From contig CAZKFM010000008.1 of the NCBI GenBank assembly GCA_964552195.1, positions 1-64,000 of the forward strand: DNA of 64,000 nt, read 5' to 3'. The DNA is from CAZKAP01 sp964552195 (GTDB taxonomy: Bacteria; Bacteroidota; Bacteroidia; Flavobacteriales; Flavobacteriaceae). The position numbers and the translations under genes are program-made. Position 1 is the first letter of the stretch. The number at the start of each line of letters is the position of its first letter. Shown here piece by piece: positions 46,109 to 54,545 of this stretch. The notes below the pieces were generated by a model that had not been told where the DNA came from, ran no database searches, and worked only from the letters and a program-made list of their open reading frames with translations.

Positions 46109-47359
46109 CTATTCGAAATCGTGGTCCATTTCCCTGTAGGCCTTAGTTACGATGCGCTTCATGAGTATGGACACAATCAGGGCAACTACAAACAGCCCGG
46201 CAAAGACCTCCAGGGTGGCACTCAGGGAACCGGTGGAGCTCTTTACTACATCGTAAAGGGTTGGGCCTACCACTCCGGCCAGGGCCCAGGCCACCAGGAT
46301 CATACCGTGGATGGCTCCAAGCTGCTTGGTACCGAACAGGTCGCCCAGGAAAGCCGGAAGTGTCGCAAAACCTCCGCCGTACATGGTTATCACCGATAAT
46401 AGCAACACCAGGAATATCAGTTCCGCAGATGTCTTGGGCAGCAGGTAGAAGGCCAGTATCTGGAAGGCAAAGAAGATGATGTACGTATTGGCCCGTCCGA
46501 GGTAATCCGACAGGCTGGACCAGAGGATGCGCCCGAAGCCATTGAAAACTCCAATGAGTCCGACTACGGCCGCGGCCTCCATGGGCGTATAACCGAGTTT
46601 TTCCTGCATCATAGGACTCGCAGCAGCGATAATGGCAATACCGCATGAGATATTGATGAACATCATGACCCACATGTAGTAAAAACGCGTTGTCCTCAGC
46701 GAGGAACTGGCGTCGATGTTTGAGATATCGGGGCGGATCTTCTTATTCTCACCTGGTTGGAAACCTTCGGGCAGGAACCCCTCCGGTGGCTTCTCCATAT
46801 AGCGGGCAGAAAGAAAGATAATGCACAGGTATAGTACCCCGAGGAAGTAAAAAGCACTGGTAACCCCTATGGAGTCGAAAAGGGCTTGCATAACCGGTCC
46901 GAAAATGAGTGCGGCAAAGCCGAAGCCCATGATGGCCATGCCCGTGGCCAGTCCCCGCCGGTCCGGAAACCATTTGACCAGGGTACTGACCGGAGTGATA
47001 TAGCCCAGTCCCAGTCCGATACCTCCGATAACCCCATAGCACAGGTAGAACAGATAGAGCGACTCCAGCTGAATGGCAAGGCCGGAACCGAAGATCCCCA
47101 ATCCGTAAAGGATCGCCGAGGCCGTTCCGCTTACCCGTGGACCAACTCGTTCGACCCAACGCCCCAGAAAGGCGGCCGACAGTCCGAGGAATAGAATAGC
47201 GATCTTAAAGGCCCATTTAATGACGCTGCCCTCCACATCGAATAGGTCCTTTACGGGATTGGTCATCACGGAATAGGCGTAAACCGACCCGATGGAGATA
47301 TGAATACCCACTGCCGAAGCGGCTATGAGCCAGCGGTTTTTGAGTTTTTTCGTCTGCAT
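46109..47359 (-). CDS. OxlT-like MFS carboxylate transporter
   Basis: This 416-residue, twelve-span protein belongs to the oxalate/formate antiporter branch. It has NRWLIAASAVGIHISIGSVYAYSV at the start, GGIGLGLGYITPVSTLVKWFPDRRGLATG near 112-140, and LSDYLGRANTY in the second half. It is the third gene after pflB and pflA in the same direction (27-base gap). Formate, pyruvate, lactate or acetate are therefore plausible cargoes; the family name alone does not prove formate. Confidence 0.85.
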   Translation of the reverse strand: MQTKKLKNRWLIAASAVGIHISIGSVYAYSVMTNPVKDLFDVEGSVIKWAFKIAILFLGLSAAFLGRWVERVGPRVSGTASAILYGLGIFGSGLAIQLESLYLFYLCYGVIGGIGLGLGYITPVSTLVKWFPDRRGLATGMAIMGFGFAALIFGPVMQALFDSIGVTSAFYFLGVLYLCIIFLSARYMEKPPEGFLPEGFQPGENKKIRPDISNIDASSSLRTTRFYYMWVMMFINISCGIAIIAAASPMMQEKLGYTPMEAAAVVGLIGVFNGFGRILWSSLSDYLGRANTYIIFFAFQILAFYLLPKTSAELIFLVLLLSVITMYGGGFATLPAFLGDLFGTKQLGAIHGMILVAWALAGVVGPTLYDVVKSSTGSLSATLEVFAGLFVVALIVSILMKRIVTKAYREMDHDFE

Positions 47360-47386
47360 AAGCTATCGGTTTAATCGAATTCGTGT

Positions 47387-48211
47387 CTAGTTTATCCGGA
47401 CGTCTTCGAAGTAACTCCTAAGAATTTCGGCGGCGGCTTCGATTTCTTCTGGCTTGTTTTCCCGGGCATCCTTAAGGGGGTAGTCCCAACCGAGTTCCAC
47501 CCATTTATGTACCCCCAGCTTGTGATAGGGTAGGAGTTCAAACCGTTCTACCGTTTTGAAATCCTTAAAATGTCTTCCGATTTCATGCAGGAGTTCGGGT
47601 TTGTTCGTTAGTCCGGGAATCAGTACAAATCGCAGCCACATGGGTTTGCCGGAGCGTTCCCGGTAGGCCGCGAAATCGAAAGTAGTCTTTACGTTTCTCA
47701 GGCCCGTGATTTCGGTATAGCCCTCCTCGGTCATATGCTTGATATCCAGCATCACCAGATCGGTATAATCGTCGAGAAGCTCCTTGGTGGTTCGCGTAAG
47801 GATGCGGCCGTTGGTATCGATATTGGTGTGTATTCCTTCCTCCTTGAGCCGCTTAAACAGAGTAAGCAGTCCCCCGGACTGTAGCAGGGGTTCCCCTCCA
47901 GAGACGGTTACTCCTCCTTTTTTTCCGAAATAGGGTTTCATCCGCCGTATATGGGACATGAGCTGGTCAATGCTGTATTCTTGTCCCGCCTGCGGACCGG
48001 TATCTATGGTATCGGGATTGTGGCAGTATACACATTTGAGCTTACACCCCTGCAGAAAGAGGACCAGACGAATACCCGGGCCGTCATGGGTGCCCATGGA
48101 CTCAATGGAATGAATGCGCAAGCTGTGATCTGAGGTTTGGATAGTCTGGACTTTTCGCGGTATGAAAATGCCCGATGGCGGGGGTTTAGCAGCCTCCCCA
48201 CCAAAGGGCAT
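47387..48211 (-). CDS. pflA: Pyruvate formate-lyase activating enzyme
   Basis: This radical-SAM protein makes the glycyl radical of PflB. The cluster motif is CKLKCVYC near residues 57-64, preceded by ESMGTHDGPGIR. VSGGEPLLQ binds SAM and TNIDTNGRI follows. The protein has 274 residues, about 28 more at the N-terminus than the usual enzyme, which begins near the SLRIHSIESMG stretch; a later start is possible. It lies 13 bases after pflB. Confidence 0.95.
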   Translation of the reverse strand: MPFGGEAAKPPPSGIFIPRKVQTIQTSDHSLRIHSIESMGTHDGPGIRLVLFLQGCKLKCVYCHNPDTIDTGPQAGQEYSIDQLMSHIRRMKPYFGKKGGVTVSGGEPLLQSGGLLTLFKRLKEEGIHTNIDTNGRILTRTTKELLDDYTDLVMLDIKHMTEEGYTEITGLRNVKTTFDFAAYRERSGKPMWLRFVLIPGLTNKPELLHEIGRHFKDFKTVERFELLPYHKLGVHKWVELGWDYPLKDARENKPEEIEAAAEILRSYFEDVRIN

Positions 48212-48224
48212 TTCGGGTTATGAA

Positions 48225-50450
48225 CTACATGGTTTCATGGAAGGAACGGGCAATTACTTCTAACTGCTGTTCCCTAGTCAACTTTACAAAATTTACGGCA
48301 TAACCGGATACCCTAACCGTCAGTTGAGGGTATTCTTTGGGGCGCTCCATGGCGTCGACCAGGGTCTCCTTATCGAGTACGTTGACGTTGATATGGTGTG
48401 CGTCCTGAGCAAAATATCCATCCAGTATGTTCGACAGATTCTCGATGCGTTCGACCTCATTCGATCCCAAGGATTTAGGAAGGATCGAGAACGTGTTGGA
48501 TATACCGTCAAAGGCATCACGGTAGTCGATTTTCGCTACCGAATTCAGGGAGGCGATCGCTCCGTTTTCGTCCCGACCGTGCATCGGGTTGGCTCCGGGT
48601 GCGAAGGGGATTCCCTGGGCCCGTCCGTCAGGAGTTGCCCCCGTCTTCTTTCCGTAGACTACATTGGATGTAATGGTCAGTACCGAAAGCGTTGGATTCG
48701 CATTCTTGTATACGGGGAGCTTCTGCAGCTCCCGGTTGAAGTCGGCCACGACCATGGCGGCCAATTCGTCCACCCTGTCATCGTCGTTTCCGTATTTGGG
48801 AAAATCTCCTTCGATCACAAAATCCATGGTAAGTCCCTCTTCATTCCTGATGGGCCTGACCTTGGCGTACTTAATTGCCGAGAGGGAATCTGCCACGATC
48901 GAAAGTCCAGCACTACCGTAGGCGATGTCGATACGAGGGTTAGTATCGATCAGGGCCATCTGAGCCTTTTCGTAATAGTACTTATCGTGCATATAATGGA
49001 TAACATTCATGGTGTCGTTGTACACACGAGCGATATCCTGTGTTACCAGATGATAGTGCTTCATCACCTCTTCATAGTCCAGGTAATCTCCTTTCAGTTG
49101 TGGGATGCCTTCCACCACCTGGGTTCCGGTCATCTCACAGCGACCGCCGTTGAGGGCCATGAGTAACGCTTTGGCCAGATTGGTACGGGCTCCAAAAAAC
49201 TGTATCGACTTACCCAGTTCCTGATAGGACACGCAACAGGCAATGCCGTAGTCGTCGGAACCGCGGGTCTCCCGCATCAGCCGGTCGTTTTCGAATTGAA
49301 CCGAAGAGGTATCGATGGCGACCATGGAGCAGTAGGTCTTGAAGTGCTCCGGCAGGTCTTCGGACCACAACACGGTAAGATTAGGCTCGGGCGATGGGCC
49401 GAGGTTGTAGAGGGTATTCAGGAACCGGTAAGAAGTCCGGGTAACCTTAGTGCGGCCATCCTCGAACATGCCTCCGAGCACTTCGGTCACCCAGGTGGGA
49501 TCCCCTGCGAAGATTTCCTCGTATGCGGCCATGCGCAGGTGTCGTACCACTCTTAGTTTCATGACGAATTGATCGATGTATTCCTGGGCCTCCTGTTCGG
49601 TGATCAGCCCTTCCTGCAGGTCTCTTTCGATGAATATATCGAGGAAAGTCGATATGTTCCCCAGAGACATGGCTGCTCCATCCTGTTCCTTAACCGCGGC
49701 CAGATAGGCCATATACGTCCATTGTACCGCTTCCCGGCCATTGGAGGCCGCACGTCTCAGGTCGAGCCCGTAGGTGTTACCCAGGGTGATCATTTCTTCC
49801 AGCGCCCTGATCTGCTCCGAAACTTCCTCTCGCAAACGGATGGTGCCATCGGTCATCGGACTGTTGATGGCGTCGAGATCTTTTTTCTTCTCTTCGATGA
49901 GAAAATCCAGACCGTAAAGGGCAATTCGTCGATAGTCTCCTATGATCCTGCCCCGGGCGTAGTTGTCGGGCAGACCCGTGAGTATGCCGAGGGAACGGTA
50001 TTTGCGAATCTCGTCATTGTAAGCATCGAATACCCCATCATTGTGGGTCTTCACATATTGGGAGAAGAGTTCGGTGATTTTCTCGTTGGGCTGGGTGCCG
50101 TGTTCCGATAAGGCTTTCTGAACCACCTTAAAGCCTCCGAAAGGTTTCATGGTCCTCTTCAGCAGTTCGTCCGTCTGCAGTCCGACGATAACCTCATCTT
50201 CACGGTCGATGTAACCGGGTCCGAATGCGCTGATGGTCGAAATGGTATCCGTATCCAGTGAACGAACGCCGTTATTTTCCCGCTCTTCTTTCAGAGCCTT
50301 TTTGCAGACTTCCCAGAGGCGCTCGGTCCGCTCAGAGGGGCCTGTGAGGAATTCGTGATCACCGTAATAGGGGGTGATATTGCTTCGTACGAAGTCTTTG
50401 ACATCGACCTTCCTGGTCCAGTTCCCTTCTATAAATCCAATTTCTACCAT
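48225..50450 (-). CDS. pflB: Pyruvate formate-lyase
   Basis: PflB cleaves pyruvate with CoA to acetyl-CoA and formate without making reductant. The 741-residue protein has the two catalytic Cys residues (405, 406) in GIACCVSY. The glycyl radical loop RVSGYAVNF near the C-terminus has Gly716. The length is close to the 750-760 of enteric PflB. It is the first gene of the pflB-pflA-MFS operon behind a CRP/FNR-type site. Together with PFOR the cell has two anaerobic routes from pyruvate. Confidence 0.97.
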   Translation of the reverse strand: MVEIGFIEGNWTRKVDVKDFVRSNITPYYGDHEFLTGPSERTERLWEVCKKALKEERENNGVRSLDTDTISTISAFGPGYIDREDEVIVGLQTDELLKRTMKPFGGFKVVQKALSEHGTQPNEKITELFSQYVKTHNDGVFDAYNDEIRKYRSLGILTGLPDNYARGRIIGDYRRIALYGLDFLIEEKKKDLDAINSPMTDGTIRLREEVSEQIRALEEMITLGNTYGLDLRRAASNGREAVQWTYMAYLAAVKEQDGAAMSLGNISTFLDIFIERDLQEGLITEQEAQEYIDQFVMKLRVVRHLRMAAYEEIFAGDPTWVTEVLGGMFEDGRTKVTRTSYRFLNTLYNLGPSPEPNLTVLWSEDLPEHFKTYCSMVAIDTSSVQFENDRLMRETRGSDDYGIACCVSYQELGKSIQFFGARTNLAKALLMALNGGRCEMTGTQVVEGIPQLKGDYLDYEEVMKHYHLVTQDIARVYNDTMNVIHYMHDKYYYEKAQMALIDTNPRIDIAYGSAGLSIVADSLSAIKYAKVRPIRNEEGLTMDFVIEGDFPKYGNDDDRVDELAAMVVADFNRELQKLPVYKNANPTLSVLTITSNVVYGKKTGATPDGRAQGIPFAPGANPMHGRDENGAIASLNSVAKIDYRDAFDGISNTFSILPKSLGSNEVERIENLSNILDGYFAQDAHHINVNVLDKETLVDAMERPKEYPQLTVRVSGYAVNFVKLTREQQLEVIARSFHETM

Positions 50451-50503
50451 AATTATGCGATTATTCGTTTTTCAATGGATGATATGCCTTCAAATATATG
50501 AGG

Positions 50504-50546
50504 CGAAAATATATCCGGGCAGGCTTAAGAATGATGACATTTGTCA
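50504..50546 (-). promoter_or_regulatory. CRP/FNR-type palindrome and -7 box of the pfl operon
   Basis: The palindrome TGACATTTGTCA lies at 50535-50546, with half-sites TGAC/GTCA instead of TGAT/ATCA. On the minus strand, TATTTTCG at 50504-50511 is a -7 box with one mismatch, centred 33 bp from the palindrome, the same offset as at hyp and PFOR. The predicted start is about 50 bases before the pflB ATG. The altered half-site may mean weaker binding or a sister regulator. Confidence 0.6.
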
Positions 50547-50742
50547 GTTTTACCCTAAAAACACCCCGAAATTACTGACCTTACGGGAGCCTACATTTTT
50601 AAAGGGTTTGCGCGAGGGTGTCGAGATGTTAAAGTCTCAGAAAGTTTTTCGGGCAGAGGTCAGCCGGTGAAATCTTAAGGCACTCCCTCGCCAAGTCGGT
50701 GACAACTACTGCTGTAAATGAGGTAAGGCAGAGGAAAAAAAA

Positions 50743-50767
50743 GGCTCTAGGTTTAAGTCCAGGAGCC
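50743..50767 (-). terminator. Intrinsic terminator of the 50.8 kb lipoprotein gene
   Basis: On the minus strand GGCTCCTGG and CCTAGAGCC form a nine-base imperfect stem with a seven-base loop, followed by eight T residues. It lies about 30 bases past the stop codon of the lipoprotein gene. Confidence 0.75.
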
Positions 50768-50795
50768 CTTTGATTTTGTGAGCGGTACTTGGTCA

Positions 50796-51530
50796 CTAGG
50801 ACACCAGTCCGAAGGAAGGATTGATCAGGTATGACTTACCATTGAAGGTTACTGTAACATTTCCGTCGGAACCTATGGAATACTGAGCAGTCACGGTACC
50901 CGAACCTCCATTGGGGTCGGTCAGGTCCATGGAGATGGTTCCCGTTCCTCCTGTGGGAGTATAGGTTTCCCGGTCGATGGTCCCATTGACCAGAGTGGAG
51001 CTGTATCCGAATGCAAAACTTTCACCGGAGTAATTTCCGTCCCCATCGTAGGAAGTTGAGCCTGCGATGGTAAATGGGCCGGTACCCGCCAGATTACCCA
51101 TTAGCATATCCACATCGTAATTAAAGCTGGTCGAGAAATCCTGACCGGATACCGTAGCGTTCAGGTCGATGATCATGCCCACGCTGTCCGGAATATCCCC
51201 CAGACAGTTCACTGTATAAGAAATACTTCCGGTAATGCTAGTGGAAAATCCACCTTCACTATAGCTCTCGTCCAGGGAGGTGGTTTCGGTCTGGTTGCAG
51301 GAGGCACTGGATGCCAGGTCCCTGGCTTTCAGGGTTTGCAGATCGGCGTAACTGGCCAGGCCGAAGAAATAGTTGTAGAGGCCGGAGGCCACAAAAGATT
51401 CTGCCAGGAGTTCGGCAATTTCGTCATCCGAATAGCTCAAATCGGAAGTGTCGTCGCTATTGCAGCCTGTAAACAGTGCGGATGCCATGAACATCACAGC
51501 TACGAGTGAAGACTTAAGTGTGTTTTGCAT
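50796..51530 (-). CDS. Lipoprotein, first of a paralogous pair
   Basis: This protein of about 244 residues has a lipoprotein signal (MQNTLKSSLVAVMFMASALF then TGC). It is rich in Ser, Thr, Gly and Asp, with alternating beta strands. It is clearly related to the next gene: both have YSDDEIAELL or FTNEEVAFLL near the start, a Cys pair in matching places, SYTVNC or RYTFNC, and end SYLINPSFGL or QFSINPFTGL. Function is unknown. I chose the ATG at 51530, at the signal peptide. Confidence 0.75.
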   Translation of the reverse strand: MQNTLKSSLVAVMFMASALFTGCNSDDTSDLSYSDDEIAELLAESFVASGLYNYFFGLASYADLQTLKARDLASSASCNQTETTSLDESYSEGGFSTSITGSISYTVNCLGDIPDSVGMIIDLNATVSGQDFSTSFNYDVDMLMGNLAGTGPFTIAGSTSYDGDGNYSGESFAFGYSSTLVNGTIDRETYTPTGGTGTISMDLTDPNGGSGTVTAQYSIGSDGNVTVTFNGKSYLINPSFGLVS

Positions 51531-51707
51531 GATTAGTGTTTTTAAGGTTATTACTAAGCTACAACGATGGATGTCGATTCCGAATTCAACGCGAGTATTG
51601 ACCTCGGAAAACTTATCCACAACGGGATATCTATATGCTGTAACCTAAATGGAGTATTCGCGATTACAGGCAACCGTTTGTGTAACGAGACTTGTTCGTA
51701 AAAAAAA

Positions 51708-51726
51708 CGGCGGGCCATGCCCGCCG
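51708..51726 (-). terminator. Intrinsic terminator of the 51.8 kb lipoprotein gene
   Basis: On the minus strand CGGCGGGC-ATG-GCCCGCCG is a perfect eight-base GC stem with a three-base loop, followed by eight T residues (plus 51700-51707). It lies about 30 bases after the stop of the 51758-52510 gene, so the two paralogues have separate transcripts. Confidence 0.85.
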
Positions 51727-51757
51727 GAGAAGTGTTTCGCTGATGAAGTTGAAAGCG

Positions 51758-52510
51758 TTAGGCCGACAAGCCGGTGAATGGGTTGATGCTGAATTGCAGC
51801 CCGTTGATCACTACGGTGATATTGCCGTTGGATTCGATGTTGAAGGGTACGGGTAGGTCCAGGGGTTGCCCGCTGGCACCGCTTATGGTCATGTTGAGGG
51901 TACCAGCACCACCGGTGAGTACTCCGGTCTGCTTATCCAGGAGACCATTGCTGAGCTCCCAGCTGTAACCGAATATGGAATTCTCTCCACCTGAGCTAAG
52001 CTCTGTGTCATAATCCACTACCCCCTCTATGGTATAGGGCTGATTCCCTGAAAAGTTACCAATCAGGTAATCCAGGTCGTATCCTATGGTGGAGCTGAAG
52101 TCCGTTCCCGTGTAGACGGCATTGAGGTCAACTGCGGCATTCAGAGAAGCCGGTACCTCCTCCACGCAATTGAAGGTGTAGCGCAGGGTAAGTTGTCCTG
52201 TGGAAGTTACTTCCGGAGAACTGAAATCCAGCGGTTCGCTTTCATTCTGTTCGATCCCGCAAATTTCCGATCCGGAGGCAACGAAAGGAGCAACTTTGGC
52301 CACATTCGTCTGGGAATCGATAATGTCGGTTAATTCACCCAGCAGGAAATACAATCCGTTGGCAGAGGTGATCGATTCCGACAGGAGAAAGGCCACTTCC
52401 TCGTTCGTGAATCCCTGATCGTTGATATCCCCGCTGGGGTCACAGCTGTCCAGCACGGTCGTACTCAGCATGGCCCCTAGTAAAACGAAGGCTTTCAAGG
52501 TCTTTTTCAT
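51758..52510 (-). CDS. Lipoprotein, second of a paralogous pair
   Basis: This 250-residue protein has a lipoprotein signal (MKKTLKAFVLLGAMLS to LDSC). Its order of motifs matches the neighbouring lipoprotein: an acidic EEVAFLLSES start, ICGIEQ with one Cys, TLRYTFNC with another, the YDLDYLIGNFSG stretch (matching YDVDMLMGNLAG), and the QFSINPFTGL end. It was probably made by tandem duplication followed by long divergence. It is predicted to be an outer surface or periplasmic beta protein. No function is known. Confidence 0.75.
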   Translation of the reverse strand: MKKTLKAFVLLGAMLSTTVLDSCDPSGDINDQGFTNEEVAFLLSESITSANGLYFLLGELTDIIDSQTNVAKVAPFVASGSEICGIEQNESEPLDFSSPEVTSTGQLTLRYTFNCVEEVPASLNAAVDLNAVYTGTDFSSTIGYDLDYLIGNFSGNQPYTIEGVVDYDTELSSGGENSIFGYSWELSNGLLDKQTGVLTGGAGTLNMTISGASGQPLDLPVPFNIESNGNITVVINGLQFSINPFTGLSA

Positions 52511-52593
52511 AGTACACGGATCGATTGCGATTGGAATTTACAGAATAAAATGAAACGTATCGGGCGCTTTATTCCCGCTCTGGTCTTACCTTT

Positions 52594-52601
52594 TATTTTT
52601 G
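52594..52601 (+). promoter_or_regulatory. Predicted -7 promoter box before the DUF4174 gene
   Basis: TATTTTTG is a perfect TAnnTTTG box 48 bases before the GTG start at 52650. The -33 element is not clear (a TTTA lies at a suitable distance). Confidence 0.4.
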
Positions 52602-52649
52602 CAGTACCTGGGTTTCAAACCCATTGGACCATAAATTTAGAGATTCACT

Positions 52650-53036
52650 GTGAGAAACCTGATTTTACTATTCATAACATTTAGTGCAGCATTCGTGCAT
52701 TCGCAGGACTATTTTAAGGGTGATGCACCCTACAGGCCCGAGTTACATCTCTGGAAAGAACGGGTGATCGTACTTCGATACACAGAACAGGGGCAAGCTC
52801 TGCTCGAAGAGCAACTGCAAATACTCAGGGAGAAACCCCAGGGACTCAGGGAGCGCAATCTTGTGGTGTATTTGAGCAATGATCAAAGCCTGGACCACCC
52901 GTGGCCATTTACGTTCTTGTTGCACGGTAAAGATGGGGGAGTAAAGCTGAGAAAACACAAACCGGTAAAAACGGAGCTGCTGTTTTCGACCATAGATGCC
53001 ATGCCGATGCGAAAAAGGGAGATGCGTCAGGAATAG
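52650..53036 (+). CDS. Secreted DUF4174 protein
   Basis: This 128-residue protein has a signal peptide (residues 1-18, ending FVHSQ). The body has LHLWKERVIVLRY, RERNLVVYL, FLLHGKDGGVKLR and MPMRKREMR, the standard set for DUF4174, a small thioredoxin-fold-like family without catalytic Cys. The start is GTG at 52650; no ATG keeps the signal peptide. Function is unknown. Confidence 0.85.
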   Translation: MRNLILLFITFSAAFVHSQDYFKGDAPYRPELHLWKERVIVLRYTEQGQALLEEQLQILREKPQGLRERNLVVYLSNDQSLDHPWPFTFLLHGKDGGVKLRKHKPVKTELLFSTIDAMPMRKREMRQE

Positions 53037-53137
53037 AATTTTACCTTTTCCTTCTTGCATTAAATGAAGGCAAATCCTACACTTGTAGTAATTTTAAATG
53101 GCTAAAAGGGCCCGAACACCTAACGACACAACCGAAT

Positions 53138-53542
53138 ATGGAAGCTCATATCAGAACTGTCGGATTTCTATTCCTTGCATTATCGCTGATACATCTGATC
53201 TTTCCACGCTATATGAAATGGAAGCTGGAACTCAAGAAGATCAGCCTTTTGAATCGTCAGATGATGATTACCCATACCTTTTTTATCGCCCTGACCGTAC
53301 TGCTCATGGGGCTTTTGTGCATTTTCTATTCCGGTGAATTGGTGAATACCTATCTCGGAAATGCGCTCAGCATGGGACTGGCCCTATTCTGGACCCTGCG
53401 ACTACTCACTCAGCTATTCGGGTATTCCATGCGGCTCTGGCAGGGGCGCCAGGCCGAAACCTTTGTCCATGTGGCGTACAGTCTGGTTTTGGTCTATACC
53501 ACTGCTGTATTCTGGATTACGGCCCTGGAAATGGAGGTCTAG
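53138..53542 (+). CDS. Conserved four-span membrane protein
   Basis: This 134-residue protein has four predicted membrane spans (about 7-24, 44-64, 74-93 and 110-129). A conserved-looking HLIFPRYMKWKLEL follows the first span, and THTFFIALTVLLMG forms the second. No named family is recognised. It lies 100 bases after the DUF4174 gene and could share its transcript. Confidence 0.65.
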   Translation: MEAHIRTVGFLFLALSLIHLIFPRYMKWKLELKKISLLNRQMMITHTFFIALTVLLMGLLCIFYSGELVNTYLGNALSMGLALFWTLRLLTQLFGYSMRLWQGRQAETFVHVAYSLVLVYTTAVFWITALEMEV

Positions 53543-53554
53543 AAGGCGGGTTTC

Positions 53555-54325
53555 TCAGTCGATCCGAATACCCAGGTTTTCGATTGTGGAAAGCAATTCG
53601 AGTTCTCCCCGTTCCCACAGGTGGGGGAGGCTATCCAATGGGATATCCTCGTTGGAGGGCTTATAGTTTTCGTAATCCTGAAAGAGCATGCCGTTTTTCA
53701 CATGTCGCCTGGTGGCCACCCGGAAACGGATCCCGCCTCCGTCGGTCTCGTAAGTGTAGGCCAGGTAGTCGATCAGGGAATCCCTTTTGTTAATCCAGTA
53801 GCGGAATTCGTCCTGATAGTCGGCACCACCTCCTTCTTGCCGGAAGCGAACGGAAAGCGTTTGATATTCCTCTGCACGAATGCGGGTGCTATTCTCCAAT
53901 TCGCTGATAACGGCATCATCTTTTAGGGGCAGAGGAAGCTGGAAGAAGTATGCCACGGAGTTGATTGATTCGCTGTACTTGGTGATCATGCTATCCGGCA
54001 GGGATGCCCGCATTCCATTCTCATGGCGACTGAAGGTCCCGTTACTCTGCAAGCTGTCGATTGTCACCAGGCTGTCCGTGTTCAGGGTACGGGTGCAGGT
54101 AAAGGAGCCTCCGGACCTTTTGATGGTATAGGCGTGCTCCCTGAAATCGAAGCGCACCTGCTTACCGTCCAGATCATACAATCCGTGTGCCGACACCGAA
54201 GCTTCTATCCAGTCGTCGGCATCAAAAGCCTTTTGCTCTTCGCACGATGTCAGTGCAATGATGAATAATCCGGAAACTGCAAGCTGAATTCGTATACGTG
54301 TTCGTTGTAGCATGCGGACGAGCAA
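53555..54325 (-). CDS. DUF6503-family lipoprotein
   Basis: This 256-residue protein has a lipoprotein signal ending ALTSC. The body starts with ASVSAHGLYDLDGKQVRFDFREHAYTIKR. That is the usual opening of DUF6503 lipoproteins, which form a LolA/LppX-like half barrel. A lipid or lipoprotein carrier role is possible from the fold only. Either ATG, at 54325 or 54313, can serve. Confidence 0.75.
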   Translation of the reverse strand: MLVRMLQRTRIRIQLAVSGLFIIALTSCEEQKAFDADDWIEASVSAHGLYDLDGKQVRFDFREHAYTIKRSGGSFTCTRTLNTDSLVTIDSLQSNGTFSRHENGMRASLPDSMITKYSESINSVAYFFQLPLPLKDDAVISELENSTRIRAEEYQTLSVRFRQEGGGADYQDEFRYWINKRDSLIDYLAYTYETDGGGIRFRVATRRHVKNGMLFQDYENYKPSNEDIPLDSLPHLWERGELELLSTIENLGIRID

Positions 54326-54545
54326 ATTTTATGTTCCTCTCTTAGTACGGATTGGCCCTGTACCTTACGGAATCGATAAATCTATAAGAAAATGGTGGAC
54401 CAATCTTGCAACCCTCTAATAATTTGCCTAATATCCCTAAAGATTTTAAGCTATTCGCTCGGAATGTTACATTTTTATCGATCCGGCGTCTTACAGACTG
54501 TAGTTTGGTCATTACTAACTATCCAAAAAAACAATCCTTTCCATT

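Noticed and set aside
46007..47386. CRP/FNR-type site before the racemase or MFS gene
   Set aside because: No TGAT-N4-ATCA or TGAC-N4-GTCA core occurs there; the MFS gene is more simply read from the pfl promoter.
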